The notes under the pieces were generated by a model. The model saw only the letters and a program-made list of their open reading frames with translations. It was not told the origin of the DNA and made no database searches. This document shows, in pieces, positions 32,206 through 44,264 of a stretch of 64,000 nt of DNA. The DNA is taken from contig CM069602.1 in the NCBI GenBank assembly GCA_035771175.1, positions 12,609,116 through 12,673,115 of the forward strand. The letters run 5' to 3'. The translations under genes and the position numbers were made by a program. This stretch comes from Paratinospora sagittata (lineage: Eukaryota; Streptophyta; Magnoliopsida; Ranunculales; Menispermaceae). How positions within the stretch are numbered: the first letter of the stretch is position 1; every line of letters starts with the position of its first letter.

Positions 32206-34995
32206 TTTCCATATATTTGATGAAATTCTACTTTTCTAACCCTTGAGGTGACTTATATAATAAGGTTTGGAAAAGCTGTGTTGAGATTGTCAACTAGGTG
32301 GGAAACATCTACCAGTTTAGTTTTGGGCTCAAATTCAAATTTATTTATATAAAATTAGAGCAAAGAATATGTTGTTGTATGCTTTGTATGAATATTACAA
32401 TCTACTAGGTTTGTAACTCCACAAAGGATAATACAAGAAAAGAAATGTATTTTTATTAATACATAATTCGAGACAATCAAACAATTTTTACGGATAATGT
32501 CAACAAAATATGTTTTCTAAGTATTTTCCTTTTTATAAGGCTACCTGAATAAATATAATTATTGTACTATCCTTAATAATACATAAATACTCAAAAACAA
32601 CATTAAAATGAAGCTTTTAAGTGTTGTTTAATTCACTGTTTTCATGATATCTTCTACTTAAATTCTCATACTTAAAAAAAAAAAAAAAAAAGGACTTGAT
32701 TTTGACTGGAAGATTGGTGAATATGGTAATCTATAAACAAAATAGTTGTGGGTTAATTTTCATAAGATTAGATACATAGAACACGATGATTGATTTTTTT
32801 AAAAACGCGCTTACAGCTATACATTTCTTAGCTAGCTGTTGGAAATATCAGCAAATCTCCTGACTTTTTTCAGGTGTTTAATTGACATTAATTGGTAGAG
32901 AAGGCGTCAATATCATTGTAAATTAGACATTTCTGAGATGAATTGAACTTTCTCCTAGATTTGGTTTGAAATTGAGCTGGGACTTTTGCTCCTAATTCTC
33001 ATCCTACTAATTATTATGTTACACGCTGCTGGTTTTGCATGTAAAATAGCCTCTAACACTTCTTCCTATAGAAAAAAGGATAAGTGTTTTTACCAATAGG
33101 TAGTAGTTCCGTTAGAAGTTAATTAAGAAACTGAGTATAAGTTTAATTCAAGTTCAGGTCTTAAGTTTGAGCCTAAACTTACTTTTATTTATCTACTCTT
33201 GTTGAGAGAATCAGTCTAAATATCTTTGTAATATGCGAGTCCAAGAGGATTAGATTAGTCTCGTCTAAAGAAACGTAGGACACCTTACGGGTGCCGAAAA
33301 ATTAGTAACAAATAAAAAAAAAAGTGTTTTGATTGTAATCAATGAAATAAGGGAGTATATATCTTTATTTAATCAACTTAATAAATCCTTTTTTCTAATT
33401 ATGTGAGTCAGAAAAATGAATTTGCTTTCTCCATGATTTAGGTGTCCGTGTCAGCAGCACCTATAAGTACTATCATCTTAATGTCTTGTGACTCTTCCAT
33501 GAATTAAGGGTTTCTCTTACGTACTATTAATTATTATTTATTTTATTTCTTGTCACAAGTACTATTAATAATCAGTCAGGGTAGGAATAAGTGGAACCTT
33601 GGATGCATATGCATATAATTTTTTAAAGGAAATGAGAAGATTTTATTGAAAATATATGTGTGTGTGGTATAATTAGGTGAAACGAAACCAGTGTTAATTT
33701 CATATATTAATTAGTAGGATCCTGATCAAATTTAAAAAGGAAAATATCTTTTCAGGAATAATTAAATCGGGCGCTCTACCTCATGTTTCTTCTTGATATT
33801 GTATTTCCCCAATAATATGATTTAACATCATTTTCTTGTACATTTTATAAGCAAATTTCATCTGGCATAATCAAATTGTTTGATTTGGCATACGTTATTA
33901 TTATTTTTTTTTGTATAACAATTGTCAAGAGAAACTCTTTAAAGATAATATAATGTTTTTTCGATAGAACTGAAAAGGGAATTAAGGTAAACGTTGGCTA
34001 ATTCTAATTGTGTGTATTCGAACCTCTTTACTTAAAGTTAAGAGTTTAATTCTCTATTCTTGTAAATAAATGAAATTTTTACATCCTATAATAAAAAGTA
34101 GGAGCAGGACGATAGTAGTTGATTTGTATAATCCTTATTCGGGCTTTGCCGTTGTGTTCGTTTTCTTAGCCCTATTAAAAAGTCTCGATTTTCTCTGATT
34201 CGAATGTGAGCATCTTTGATCTCATGTTAGCACTAAAAAAAAGGCAATTAAGATATTTTTTTTAATTATAAAAATAAAAATAAGGACATGAAAGAGTAAA
34301 AGTTAAAAATTTGAAGGGCAACTTGAATTAAAGAAAGCCAAAGAGACGTGTGCAATAAAAAGAAAATAGATCTTTTGAATATATATAGTAATTAATATAG
34401 TGAGATAAATATATATTAATTTTCCATTAACTTGATGCATTTGAACCCTGCCCAACCCTATAAATTCTTTTGCCCAAGTTGATATTAAAAATCAATTCGG
34501 TCTCGACCTAATTATTATTATTATTTGTTCTTTAAATTAATAAAGTTGATACCTGCAATAAATCATATATCACTGTCCCTACTTTTCTTGAACTAGTAAA
34601 CAAGTTTTCAACTACTTAAATATATTTATTATTAATTTTCAATCGATATAAAGATACGAATTTTTCTATTTTACATAAAAACTAGTCCCAACCATATATC
34701 ACCTAAACAAACCCAAGATGAAGAAGAAAAATGTTTTAAAAATGCCTAATAATGAATTAATTGAATAGATTGAAAACAGGACCTTAGACTAAATACAATT
34801 TGCAAGAATAAATACATTTTCTGGTAGTAACTACAAAAACCATGTACATACACAGCTCTTCCTTCTATTCTGCACCTTTCCAACTGCCATCTTAGGCCTT
34901 TCAAGCAATATTGGAGACATTCTCCGGAGGATATTTCCCTGATAATGGCCTTCAACAGATATATAGGATTGCTTTCCATCGCACTGGCGAATTGC
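32206..34995. other. Intergenic region downstream of PHO1 copy 2, no gene
   Basis: About 2.8 kb of AT-rich DNA with an A-run near 32672 and T-runs near 33905. No frame with recognisable protein content, no RNA gene and no intact transposon were seen. The segment nearest 34990 would contain the 3' UTR of PHO1 copy 2. Confidence 0.7.
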
Positions 34996-37900
34996 CTACT
35001 CATCTCTGTCTTCATCTTCGTCGTAGTTAAAAGGTAGTGGTACTGACTTGAATGCCCGATACTTCCCAACATTGTTCAAATGTTCATTCTCCAACCTGAT
35101 CATCAACAGTGATTCTTCATTACCATAACAAAGTGTAGATATCCGTTTATATATATATCACATTTCGAATTTCTCAGAGCCTAGAATTAGTTCAAGTCTT
35201 AAACATACCTGAAGAAGTTCCATATGCCACGACGAATGATCTCTAAGCTCGCAACAATCGCAATTAGTGTTTGTCTATGTAGGAAAGACACTTGAAAGTT
35301 CAACACTGTCTGGAGCCAAGCAAGTCTCAGCAGAACGTTCACAACCTGCATTTTTGTTTTGCATAAAATTGTTTAGTATGTTAAAGATTGAGTTTGGAAA
35401 ATAACAATAATGGAGATTCATGGGTCGGGGTTGTTTCTTCAGAACTTACCATGGCTACAAAGTATATGGTTTTGTGTGGGAGAATGAGCTTGTCTCGTAA
35501 CCACTTGTTCTTCGAGTTGCGCTGCAAAAGCCCCCAGTCCACAATAAGGTCCCAGTATGTGCTAAAGACCGTAGCAATAATGGACGTGCTCAACGCCATC
35601 GACCACCAAACTCGTCCTTTTCGAAGACTATAAGCTGTTCTCATGAGGACGGCAACAACTGTTGACAAGTACTTTAAGCTGTTATACCCTTGCATTGGAT
35701 CTCTCTCCTCGAGCAAACGGCGCAGCACTGAGCACAAGAAGCCATTTTTAGCGAAAATATTAACTTTGAAAGGCAAGCGTTTTAGGATTTCGGGTCTTAG
35801 GCAACCAACCTGAAGTAAACGGCAGCAATATGGAATTGCGGCTACAATGAAATAAAATGTGTTGTACACATCACTACTTTTGCAAGTGTTCTGCCTGTGT
35901 TTGAAGTCTCCCCACCCAAAATAGCATATGTAGAATTCAAGACTTCTAAGAGCTTGAACCTGAAATAGAAGCATAAGAAGAAAAAAAATCTTAGTTAAGT
36001 GAGGTGTAAAATGAAATTTTTCATAGTTTATTTGTACAAATACAAACCTGGCTAGTTAGTTGGTCCGCCAAGAAAAAATCTGGGAGGGTCACCTGTGGAG
36101 AAAAATAACCGAAGTATGAGTAAAACTGTCTTTTCTCTCCATGTGTACCATTTTTTGAAATTTACATGATTGTTATTACCTTATAGAGTGGTGCACAAAT
36201 ACAGCGGAATGCAACAAAGATTAGGAAGTAGCGACTTGAGCGATATATTATGTTGAAAGGGCAAAATGTAATGAGAAGCACAAGCTGTAGAAAAACATAG
36301 AATCGCAATTTAGTATCGAGCAGAGTCATATTTTTGGAGGGGTGAAGAACAAGTCATCCAAGTTTTTAGTATCTTACAGTGACTAATCCCAATGGGATCA
36401 GTTCAGTAATCGCCTTGTAATCTTTGGTTCTTTCATCCATTTCCATGTCCAGGTTTGCAAGCACACTGGCCAATGCAAGTGTAGCAAGACCTGCACTGAG
36501 GAGGAAAACTTCTCTGTATCCCAACTCCGTCCCTTGCTTGAAACCAAATATGAAGGGATAATTCACTCGGTAACGCCTCCAAAAGTATATATTCACAGCA
36601 TACATGACCATGTGTAGAACAATGAATCCAAATAAGCTGCAAAAAGTGTAAGATTTCTAATTAATCAAAGAGAAGATTTACGCAACAGCAGAACATGCTA
36701 AATGCATATTGGGATTAAATAACAGTTGTACCTATAAAGGGGAAACATGGTTTCCATGTACCGAGCATAGCCCTCTTTTTTTAAGATTTGCCGAATTTGA
36801 ATGATCAAAATGAGGCCAATTAGGAGTGCCACAGAACAACCAGTAAAGAAACCTGAAAAGTTGCAACAAATGGATTCAATTCAAAAAGGTATGTAAATGC
36901 AAAATATAAACTTTTAAATGATTAGGCAAATTCTGTGGTAGGTTGTGCTTACCTAATGAAAATGTAATTCTATGCCGCTCCCTTTTTGCTTTTGGTCTCA
37001 GGATGTTCATGCCTTTACTGCGGTTTGAGTTTGAAAAGTGCTTGATAAATGTAGACTCGACCCTTTCAATGAGCCTAGTGACCTTTAATTGAAGACAAAC
37101 AGAAGAAAAACAAATCAGGTATCATCAATGGCATGTTACATTAATTTTGGTTGAATTAAAAGGTGGAAACTTTTAAGAAAGCTTATGAATGTCTCGCAAA
37201 TTAAGTCTACCTCATCGCAGCTGCCAATGTAAGACTTATCCACCATGTCCAAGTAAGATTTTGATGCATTTCTTGAAGAGACCTGAAGCAATGGAGTTAT
37301 CTCAGCAGATTAAGATTTCAGATGTTTTGATTAGAACCCAAAATTTAACAGAAAGAAACACTTTGGTTTATGAGAGGACATCTAAATAACCTTGTCGTAT
37401 TTCTTCATGATCTTTGAGAAACCCAATAGATTCAGAAAGCTGTTTCATACATAAGCATAAAATTCAACGAGTAAGCATATACTTTTGTGACCAATTCCAT
37501 GATGTATGTAGTATATGAGATGTATGTATTCAGTGTTTTTTCCTCTAATTTTACCTATAGTTCTTTAGAAGACGAAGTTTCTGATAGAACTCGGTGAATG
37601 CACGCTTCAGTTGTTCTTCGACTTTCCTTAGGTTCTCTCTCCCAAAATTCAGTTCTCTTTCTTTGTCAACCTTGAGGATGCCTTTTATGGTTGAACGTGG
37701 AGTTTCGACCGTGTTGTTTATCTTTACATGGTCGAGAATTTCTAGAGGTGTTAGTCTACTAACCTTTATGTTTTTCAGCTCAACTCCACCATTACCACTT
37801 TCAAGGTCACTGGATTCTGCTTCTTTGCTAGTTTTTTCGAATTGCACTCTTCCTGCAATTGAATAAAAAATCCTTGCATAAGAGACATTCTACCTATGTT

Positions 37901-39833
37901 TTGCAATTAAATGCAAAAATAATAATTGAAAGGAGTCTTGAATTGAAAACAAAAGAAGTTGACATTTTGAAAACTAGGACTAAGGGCTCAAACTAATGAA
38001 TTGCAATATTAACTATCCATACATCTATAAATATTTGGCTTATAATCAACAAGTATGAAAATTTTCTGTAAAGAAAAAGAGGAGAATAATCACAAAAAAC
38101 ATTTAAAAAAAATCCTCTAGTTAAATCCTATGTTACCCCGGACTCTTTACTTTAGCCTAACGTACCTGTGTCCAACACTTCATGATACGACATGAGTATG
38201 AGGTATGTGTCCGACACTTTAGATTTTAGAATATTACTATATAGATTTTCCAACGGAAAGAAGAGAAAGCATAAAAGAAGATAATGACTAATAGGTGAAA
38301 TAACAACATATAATAAAGTTGAGTCTCTGTGTCCCAAAATTTGAAAATGAACAAGTTAGACCTTTAGATATGTACCCGTATCCGACACCCATACCCGAGT
38401 CCAGAATCCTAAAAGAAAAAATATGTATCATTTTTGAGGGCCCAACAACAAAATTGTCAAGGAACACATATATAAAGAATCAAGTAGCGGTAATGACAAT
38501 GATAGGTGACAATGAAACAAATATTGACACATCATTCATTACTATTCCATTGTCAAGAATCATGTGTCGCTCTACAATTTCAAACAATCCAAAGAACGTT
38601 AGGTGCCAATTTTTATCATTGTCAACCATGATTACCGCTTGAACATTTTCTTTTCAAAATCTCATGAGCCATCTTCCATGTTTTGGTCCATATGCAACCT
38701 AATTTCTTTTGACAGCTGCACTTGAAACATCGTTTTCCAATAATCTAAACACATGTTAAGGGTTCCAGAAAATTGAAATCAGTAATTCAACGTTAATTAG
38801 ATCATACTAATTTTTATTTTTATTTTATTCATCAAGTAATACTAGTATCAAACAAGCAGATTCTAAGAAGAGAAGAAGGGTATTTGAAAAAAGGGTATGA
38901 ATGCTTTTGATTGTAGAGATATGTAAGCAAGTCTTTCTCTTATTTTCTTATCAGAAAACAGGAGGACAAGATGCAGGGGGTATGAATATGATAGAACTTC
39001 TCTGGTATTTAAAAAAAAAAATTATTAATTGTTTTGAAACTTTATCTAGATTTATTTTAAACTTAAATTTTTAAAACAAAATTTAACAAGCCCTAGACTC
39101 TAAAACTATTAGAATTATCATCCACAATTAAGGTATACTCAATGTAATCTGATACACAAAGTAATATAAACGCATATTAGCTAGCCAGAAAATTTCATCA
39201 TTTTTCTTGATGCAACAAGAACTCACCTGCTGCTCTAGCACTGCTGGGTGCAGAAGCTGCAACTGTAGCCGCCGATGCAGCCACATCCGAAGCAAGACGG
39301 GTCATCTCAGCCGTCCAATCTGCCCTTCTGCCTGGCTTCTCCACTTTGATCCTAAAAGCAATCAAAGCATCCATCTGCTTGTTCAACAGAGCAGCTTCAT
39401 TCATAACCTCCTCAACCTTGCTCCTATAAAACTTATTAACTTTATTAAACTCATCATCGAGTCTTCTAAAAAACACCAATTCTCTCTCCCCTCCTTCTGC
39501 TGCAGACATCAAGAACATGGTCTCGTACCGACCCTCTTCAGACCCTTTTGGCTGGACAGCATTTACAAGAATTACTTGGTCTTCAATGTCCATTCCTGCA
39601 TTGTTATTAGGAGTCTTTTTGTTGGGAAAGCTGCAGTTATTGTGTCTTTGGGTTAGGCCACTGAAAGCTCTGTACAATGTGAGCCTTCTTTTTAATCCTT
39701 TTGGATTGTTGTTTGTGGGTTTTTTGTTGCAGACTTGAATGTCCTTCAAAAGGGTCTTGAGATAGTTGTAATCCATGTATGCTTGTTGCCATTCTGGCAC
39801 CATTTGAGATGCAAATTCCTTGCCAAATTTCAT
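34996..39833 (-). CDS. PHO1-like: PHO1-family phosphate exporter copy 2 (13 exons)
   Basis: SPX-EXS membrane protein of the PHO1 family, which exports inorganic phosphate (xylem loading and related steps) and senses inositol pyrophosphates through SPX. Exons: 39227-39833, 37555-37852, 37391-37439, 37211-37282, 36953-37082, 36732-36852, 36378-36636, 36180-36284, 36048-36092, 35810-35959, 35450-35727, 35209-35345, 34996-35095. SPX starts [15 protein letters not shown] with DYNYLK, and its helical end has [13 protein letters not shown] and [10 protein letters not shown] (basic ligand-binding side). Membrane segments fall in exons 5-8; EXS covers exons 9-13 and ends [11 protein letters not shown]. 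Closest in style to Arabidopsis PHO1;H2-H9 rather than PHO1 itself. Oddity: exon 11 is 278 nt, one less than in copy 3, so the obvious splice gives a frameshift. A donor 4 nt downstream (intron 35728-35805) gives 784 residues, and retaining the 82-nt intron also keeps the frame (810 residues). Confidence 0.9.
37853..39226 (-). other. Long intron 1 of PHO1 copy 2
   Basis: 1,374 bp, against 115 bp for the same intron in copy 3. AT-rich, no transposon ends or coding frame recognised. Donor GTGAGT at 39226-39221, acceptor TTGCAG ending at 37853. Confidence 0.75.
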
Positions 39834-39953
39834 CTTTTTTTCTCTGATTTTCTCCTCTGATGATGATTTTTATAAGTACCCAGTTGGATTAATTGCTTGA
39901 TGGGCTTAGAAAATATGAGATTTTGGGATGTTGATGGAGGGAGGGAGCAAGAA

Positions 39954-39963
39954 TTTATAAAGA
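39954..39963 (-). promoter_or_regulatory. Candidate TATA box of PHO1 copy 2
   Basis: Minus-strand TTTATAAATTC lies about 125 bp upstream of the ATG at 39833, a normal distance for a plant core promoter with a short 5' UTR. A second TATAAAAA-like motif lies nearer the ATG (about 39870). Confidence 0.4.
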
Positions 39964-40886
39964 AAAGGTGGTATTTAAGAGCAGGGATGAAACCTTTGGG
40001 GATGTTTGTTGATTGTTTGTAGCAAGGAAGGGAAAAGGATAGTGCAGCTGAAGCGCGTGCAAGTAGCTTTATTGGGTAGGCTTGTAATTAATTAAGAGAA
40101 TTTAAATGATTAATATAAGGTTACCTGCAAAAGAAATGATTATAATAGGTTTTTTAAAGATTGGGTGGGCGTAAAAGACGGCTTCAATATTGGTTGTAAA
40201 TGTAATAAATATTCCTAAGTGTCAAAGTTGGATAGTTCTTTAGAAAAATAAAAAAGTTGAACAGTTGAAAGTGTGTGTCGTGACGCTGCTCTTTTGAGAC
40301 CATTGTCTTTGAGACCGCTGTCTTCTTCAACTTTTTTAAAAACATAAAGGTCGGAAGGAAAGAGTGAGGAAAAGGATGGGTTTTAACAGAATTTCAACAA
40401 CACTTTTGCCATGGATTATGCATTGGTGATTGATGTGATCCATCATCATTTATAGCCGTCTGATTAAAATGCCTTTCATGATGGCCTAGCTTATGTAACA
40501 AGTGGGTATGTTATTTTTATTTTATTTTTTTGTGTTATTGATAAGCTCAAGGGCTTAAGTCTTGGGTTAAGTCACAAAATAAATTCCTCATCAACCAGCC
40601 TGAAATAAAAATAAAAAAGAAAGAAAATTGCTTAGATCTTTTTTGTTTTATTATTATTATTATTTTATTTTTTTTGGTGTCAATCACCCATGTTGAAGCC
40701 TTGGGCAAATCCTTCCTCTCAAGGAAGTATAGAAGTCGACAGCTTATTGATACCATGTGCTTCACTACGGAAAAAATTCTAGGCTCACACAACTTATAAG
40801 CTTAAACTAAGCATACAACAATAAGCTTATAGGCCCACTCTACATACATAGAGATTTGTCCTTTAGTCACCAACACGAATAGGAGT
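39964..40886. other. Upstream region of PHO1 copy 2, no gene
   Basis: About 0.9 kb of promoter-side and intergenic sequence without any supported gene. Bounded on the right by the target-site duplication of the 3.3-kb solo LTR. Confidence 0.6.
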
Positions 40887-41428
40887 ATATCTATAAAGTC
40901 TGTACCTTAGAATGACGTCATTTTGACATATATAGTATCCGTATACATATTTGATGCTCAACGCGTATTGGTTCGAGTGTCTTTACATGCTTTTAAGTTG
41001 TTTAATGTGTGCATAAAGTCTCAGAATGATCGGAGACCCGTTCGGTGTCGAAACATGTCGAAAACGGTGTTTTACATCAGTGGAGCTCACTTCGTGGAAG
41101 AAGAAATTTTTGTCACCGATTACACAAATGACTTGATTTCCTAGATTTGTGGTCTGATTAAGCTGAAATTTTGTCAACTTATTCTTCTATGATAGGTCTT
41201 CATTATAAACAGTGAAGATCTTGATTGGAGTTATTTACTGTGAGGTATAAGACTCCAAATACTGTTTCTTGGATTTATAGATTTTCTTGCGTCGTTTTGA
41301 TCAAACGGTTGGATCTCGTAATCCTATCGTTGGATTGAGCTGAAATTTTACCAGAATGTTGTTAACTGACTCATATAACTTTTTAACGGTCACAATGTTA
41401 AATTTTGAGTAGTTTGCAAGAAATTAAT

Positions 41429-41711
41429 TGTCACACACCAGTACACAGCACACCGCAGTGTCTAGTACCCCGGGATGTGATGGGTACGCGTATCCCAGCC
41501 ATTACATACCACATAATATTGTCTCATCCCAGTACACAGCCCACCGCAGCGTCTAGTACCCCCGGGATCATTTGTCCACGCTATTCACTATTCATAAATA
41601 GTACAGAGTCTCCCCCAGATTCGAACTCACAACCTATAGTTTGAATCTGAACTCTGAGTAGCCACTGCGGGGTACTAGACACTGCGGTGTGCTGTGTACT
41701 GGGGTGTGACA
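41429..41711 (-). mobile_element. Palindromic TGTCACA element with tRNA-like core, 283 bp
   Basis: Terminal inverted repeats of about 45 bp (TGTCACACACCAGTACACAG and its near complement ending TGTGACA), with a perfect 5-bp duplication TTAAT at 41424-41428 and 41712-41716. On the minus strand the interior holds TGGCTACTCAG and, about 25 bp on, GAGTTCGAATCT, like A and B boxes of a tRNA gene. It is a complete single copy of the family also seen in copia-4. Non-coding. Confidence 0.88.
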
Positions 41712-43671
41712 TTAATTATCTAAGTGCAAGTAATTGCAAAAGAAAAACTGTTCCTTTCATTTAAGTGTATTTTTTCATGTGGGCCCAAAATACTTCTATA
41801 AAAGGTGCCAACACTCCAAGTTCGGCTCACTTGCTCATTTTTCACTTAGAAAATAGGGAAAAGAGCTTGGAGAGGAGAAAAAAAAAAAAAAAGGGAAAAA
41901 GTTAGGGTTTTGGTGATTTTTGCTCAAAAATCCCTAAGGTTTGCATTTCTTCCTCATTCTTTCTCATTTTTCTTCCTTCTATCACTTTCATTCATGCATG
42001 CAAGCTTGTTTTTGACCTAGGGTTTTTAGGAATCCCAGATTTTTAGGGTTCTAGACCTAGGGTTTACATGTTTACACTAATTTTTGCTTGTTTATGGTGT
42101 AAATGGCCATCCCTAACCTATATCAACACCTAATAGGTGTTTTCCACCCATGAATTCCAAAATTTAAGGGAGTGGTAGAAAATCAATGTTGGTCTTAGGT
42201 CTTGAATTTAAGATATGTTAATCGAAAGGATGCTGAGAGTCCATAAATTGTGAAACCCCAAGTGGTTATATGTATTTGACCTAAATTAGGATTTTGGACT
42301 TAGGGTTTCCTATTCAATTTGCATGTGATTTTTGTGGATTAGATGGGTAAATGTGGAGGTATGGAACTCCAATTTACTGATCTTGATTAGTGGATAGTGT
42401 AGTGTAATTTTGGTCTAGGCCATGTAATTTGAGAAATTATCATGTAATTTGGGGATTTGCTCAAATTGGGGTTTTTGTCTTAAACCAAGTCAATTGATTA
42501 AATTGACTTAGGAATTGTCTAATTGGACCCAAATTGGATGAAATTATGAGTTTAGAATGGACATGTGTTAGAATTGAATGACCTAGTTCAATTTGGCTCT
42601 GCCTATTGTAGATATTTTTTCCCAAATTAGGGCATATGCTAATAGGCTTGAATTGAGGATTTTGACCTAGACTTGGTCAATTGATTAAATTGGCATGAAA
42701 TTAGTATAATTGACCCTAAGTATGATTGAATGCCTAGTATTATAGTGGTTGGGTCACGAGGATCAACCTAATACATTCATTTGGGTTAAATGTGGGTTAA
42801 TTAGAATATTAAATAGTTGAATTGAGCAATATGGAATTGGCTCATGGGTTTAACCATTTTAGAATCATTAGTTGGCTATGAATTGTGTTTAAACATGGTT
42901 ATTTAGCATACTTTGGACTGTTTTTAGTATTGTACAAACCATGTATTATGCAAGTATTGATATTGATCTAAGTGACCCGACTAGGCCAATTGGAGGTCGA
43001 GGTGCATAGAAGTGCTTTGGAGGCATCTTAGTGTTTTTGTGGTTGGATTTGGATTGGCTAAGACTAACCAATCATTTGTGAGTGTTCTCTTTACTTGTTG
43101 GTTTTCATATATGTGGCATTGTATTACATAAATTGATTTAAATTGATATATATAGAGATATGTCATATGCATGTTTTAATTAATTCATGAAATGAATTTG
43201 AGCATAGTCTAGTTGGGTTATCAATTGGGTTGTGAGGTCTCCTAGTTGGGGTTCCCTTTGGGAATTCTCGTAAGTCTAGTGGTGATCCCCAGTTGTATAC
43301 CTTGCAGAAGATTTTATGGCTTATGTAGATAGGATCGCTTAGACATGATACGTGTCTTAATAAGTCGATCCTATGAGCTACACGACCCCAAGAATCTTAT
43401 TAGAAACAAGTATTATTTGGTCGAATCAGGCTTTAAGTGTCGCGAACCTAGGCCTTGATCGCCCTTGCTCAGGAGGTGTTAGGATTTGCATTGACATGTT
43501 TAGTAAAGTCTTGGGTAATGACATGATGCATTATATTGACATATATGTAATCCTATTTATCACCATGTTATTTCAAATGCTTTTATGATCTTACCATGTT
43601 TTACATAAATACATATATTGCCACTTGTAAAAGACATTCAATGAGGTTGTTGTAGTTCACACCTCATCTTT

Positions 43672-43832
43672 TGTCACACCCTGGGTTGCACAGCGTGCCC
43701 CCTACCCAGGTGTGGGCGCACCCCTCGGGGCGAACGCCTAGCCATTATGGATCCATAATGGCTAGGCGTTCGCCCCGAGGGGGTGCGCCCACACCTGGGT
43801 AGGGGGCACGCTGTGCAACCCAGAGTGTGACA
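43672..43832. mobile_element. Near-perfect palindrome, 161 bp, with 5-bp duplication
   Basis: Two arms of about 80 bp meeting at GGATCC (about 43750), with only about two differences between them. Ends TGTCACACCC and GAGTGTGACA. Duplication TCTTT at 43667-43671 and 43833-43837. One arm is shared with 18842-18935. GC-rich compared with its surroundings. Transcripts would fold into a long hairpin. Confidence 0.88.
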
Positions 43833-44225
43833 TCTTTATTATTTCAGGTTCTGATAGGAAAGGGAAAGAAAAGGTTTTACTGCGGAGTACTCCCTTTAGT
43901 ATTTTGTTGATGTAAGTGTTGTACATTTTTTTGTATTTTGATATTATGTACATGATAACACATATTATATATACTTAACATATAGATGTGATGTAATTTA
44001 TGGTTAGGTATGATTTTGTATTATTTAAACTTTTGGAATTTTATATTTAGTATTTTTGGAGATGTAATATTTATTGTTGTTAATCATGTTTACATGGATG
44101 TTTATATAGGATTATTCATATTGGGATTTATGCTTAAGTTAGAGACACCGGGTGTATAGCCGGAGGGTACATCTGGAGGTTCTGTGCCGATCATGACATC
44201 ACGTATCGTGGGTCGTGACAATATC

Positions 44226-44228
44226 TTA

Positions 44229-44264
<36 letters not shown>

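Larger units (their letters stand above)
40892..44220 (+). mobile_element. Solo LTR, 3.3 kb, between PHO1 copies 2 and 3
   Basis: Starts TATAAAGTCTGTACC (first dinucleotide TA, probably mutated from TG) and ends GGGTCGTGACA. Flanked by ATATC at 40887-40891 and 44221-44225. The interior has LTR-like leader sequence (TTGGATCTCGTAATCC, CTTCTATAAAAGGTGCC near 41790, a possible TATA region) and no protein domains. Two palindromic elements are nested in it (41429-41711 and 43672-43832). Left boundary is less certain than the right one, because it rests on the 5-bp match and the altered start. Confidence 0.68.

Noticed and set aside
35381..35974. A separate 197-codon gene within PHO1 copy 2
   Set aside because: It is exons 10 and 11 read through intron 10; treated as a splicing question in copy 2, not as its own gene.
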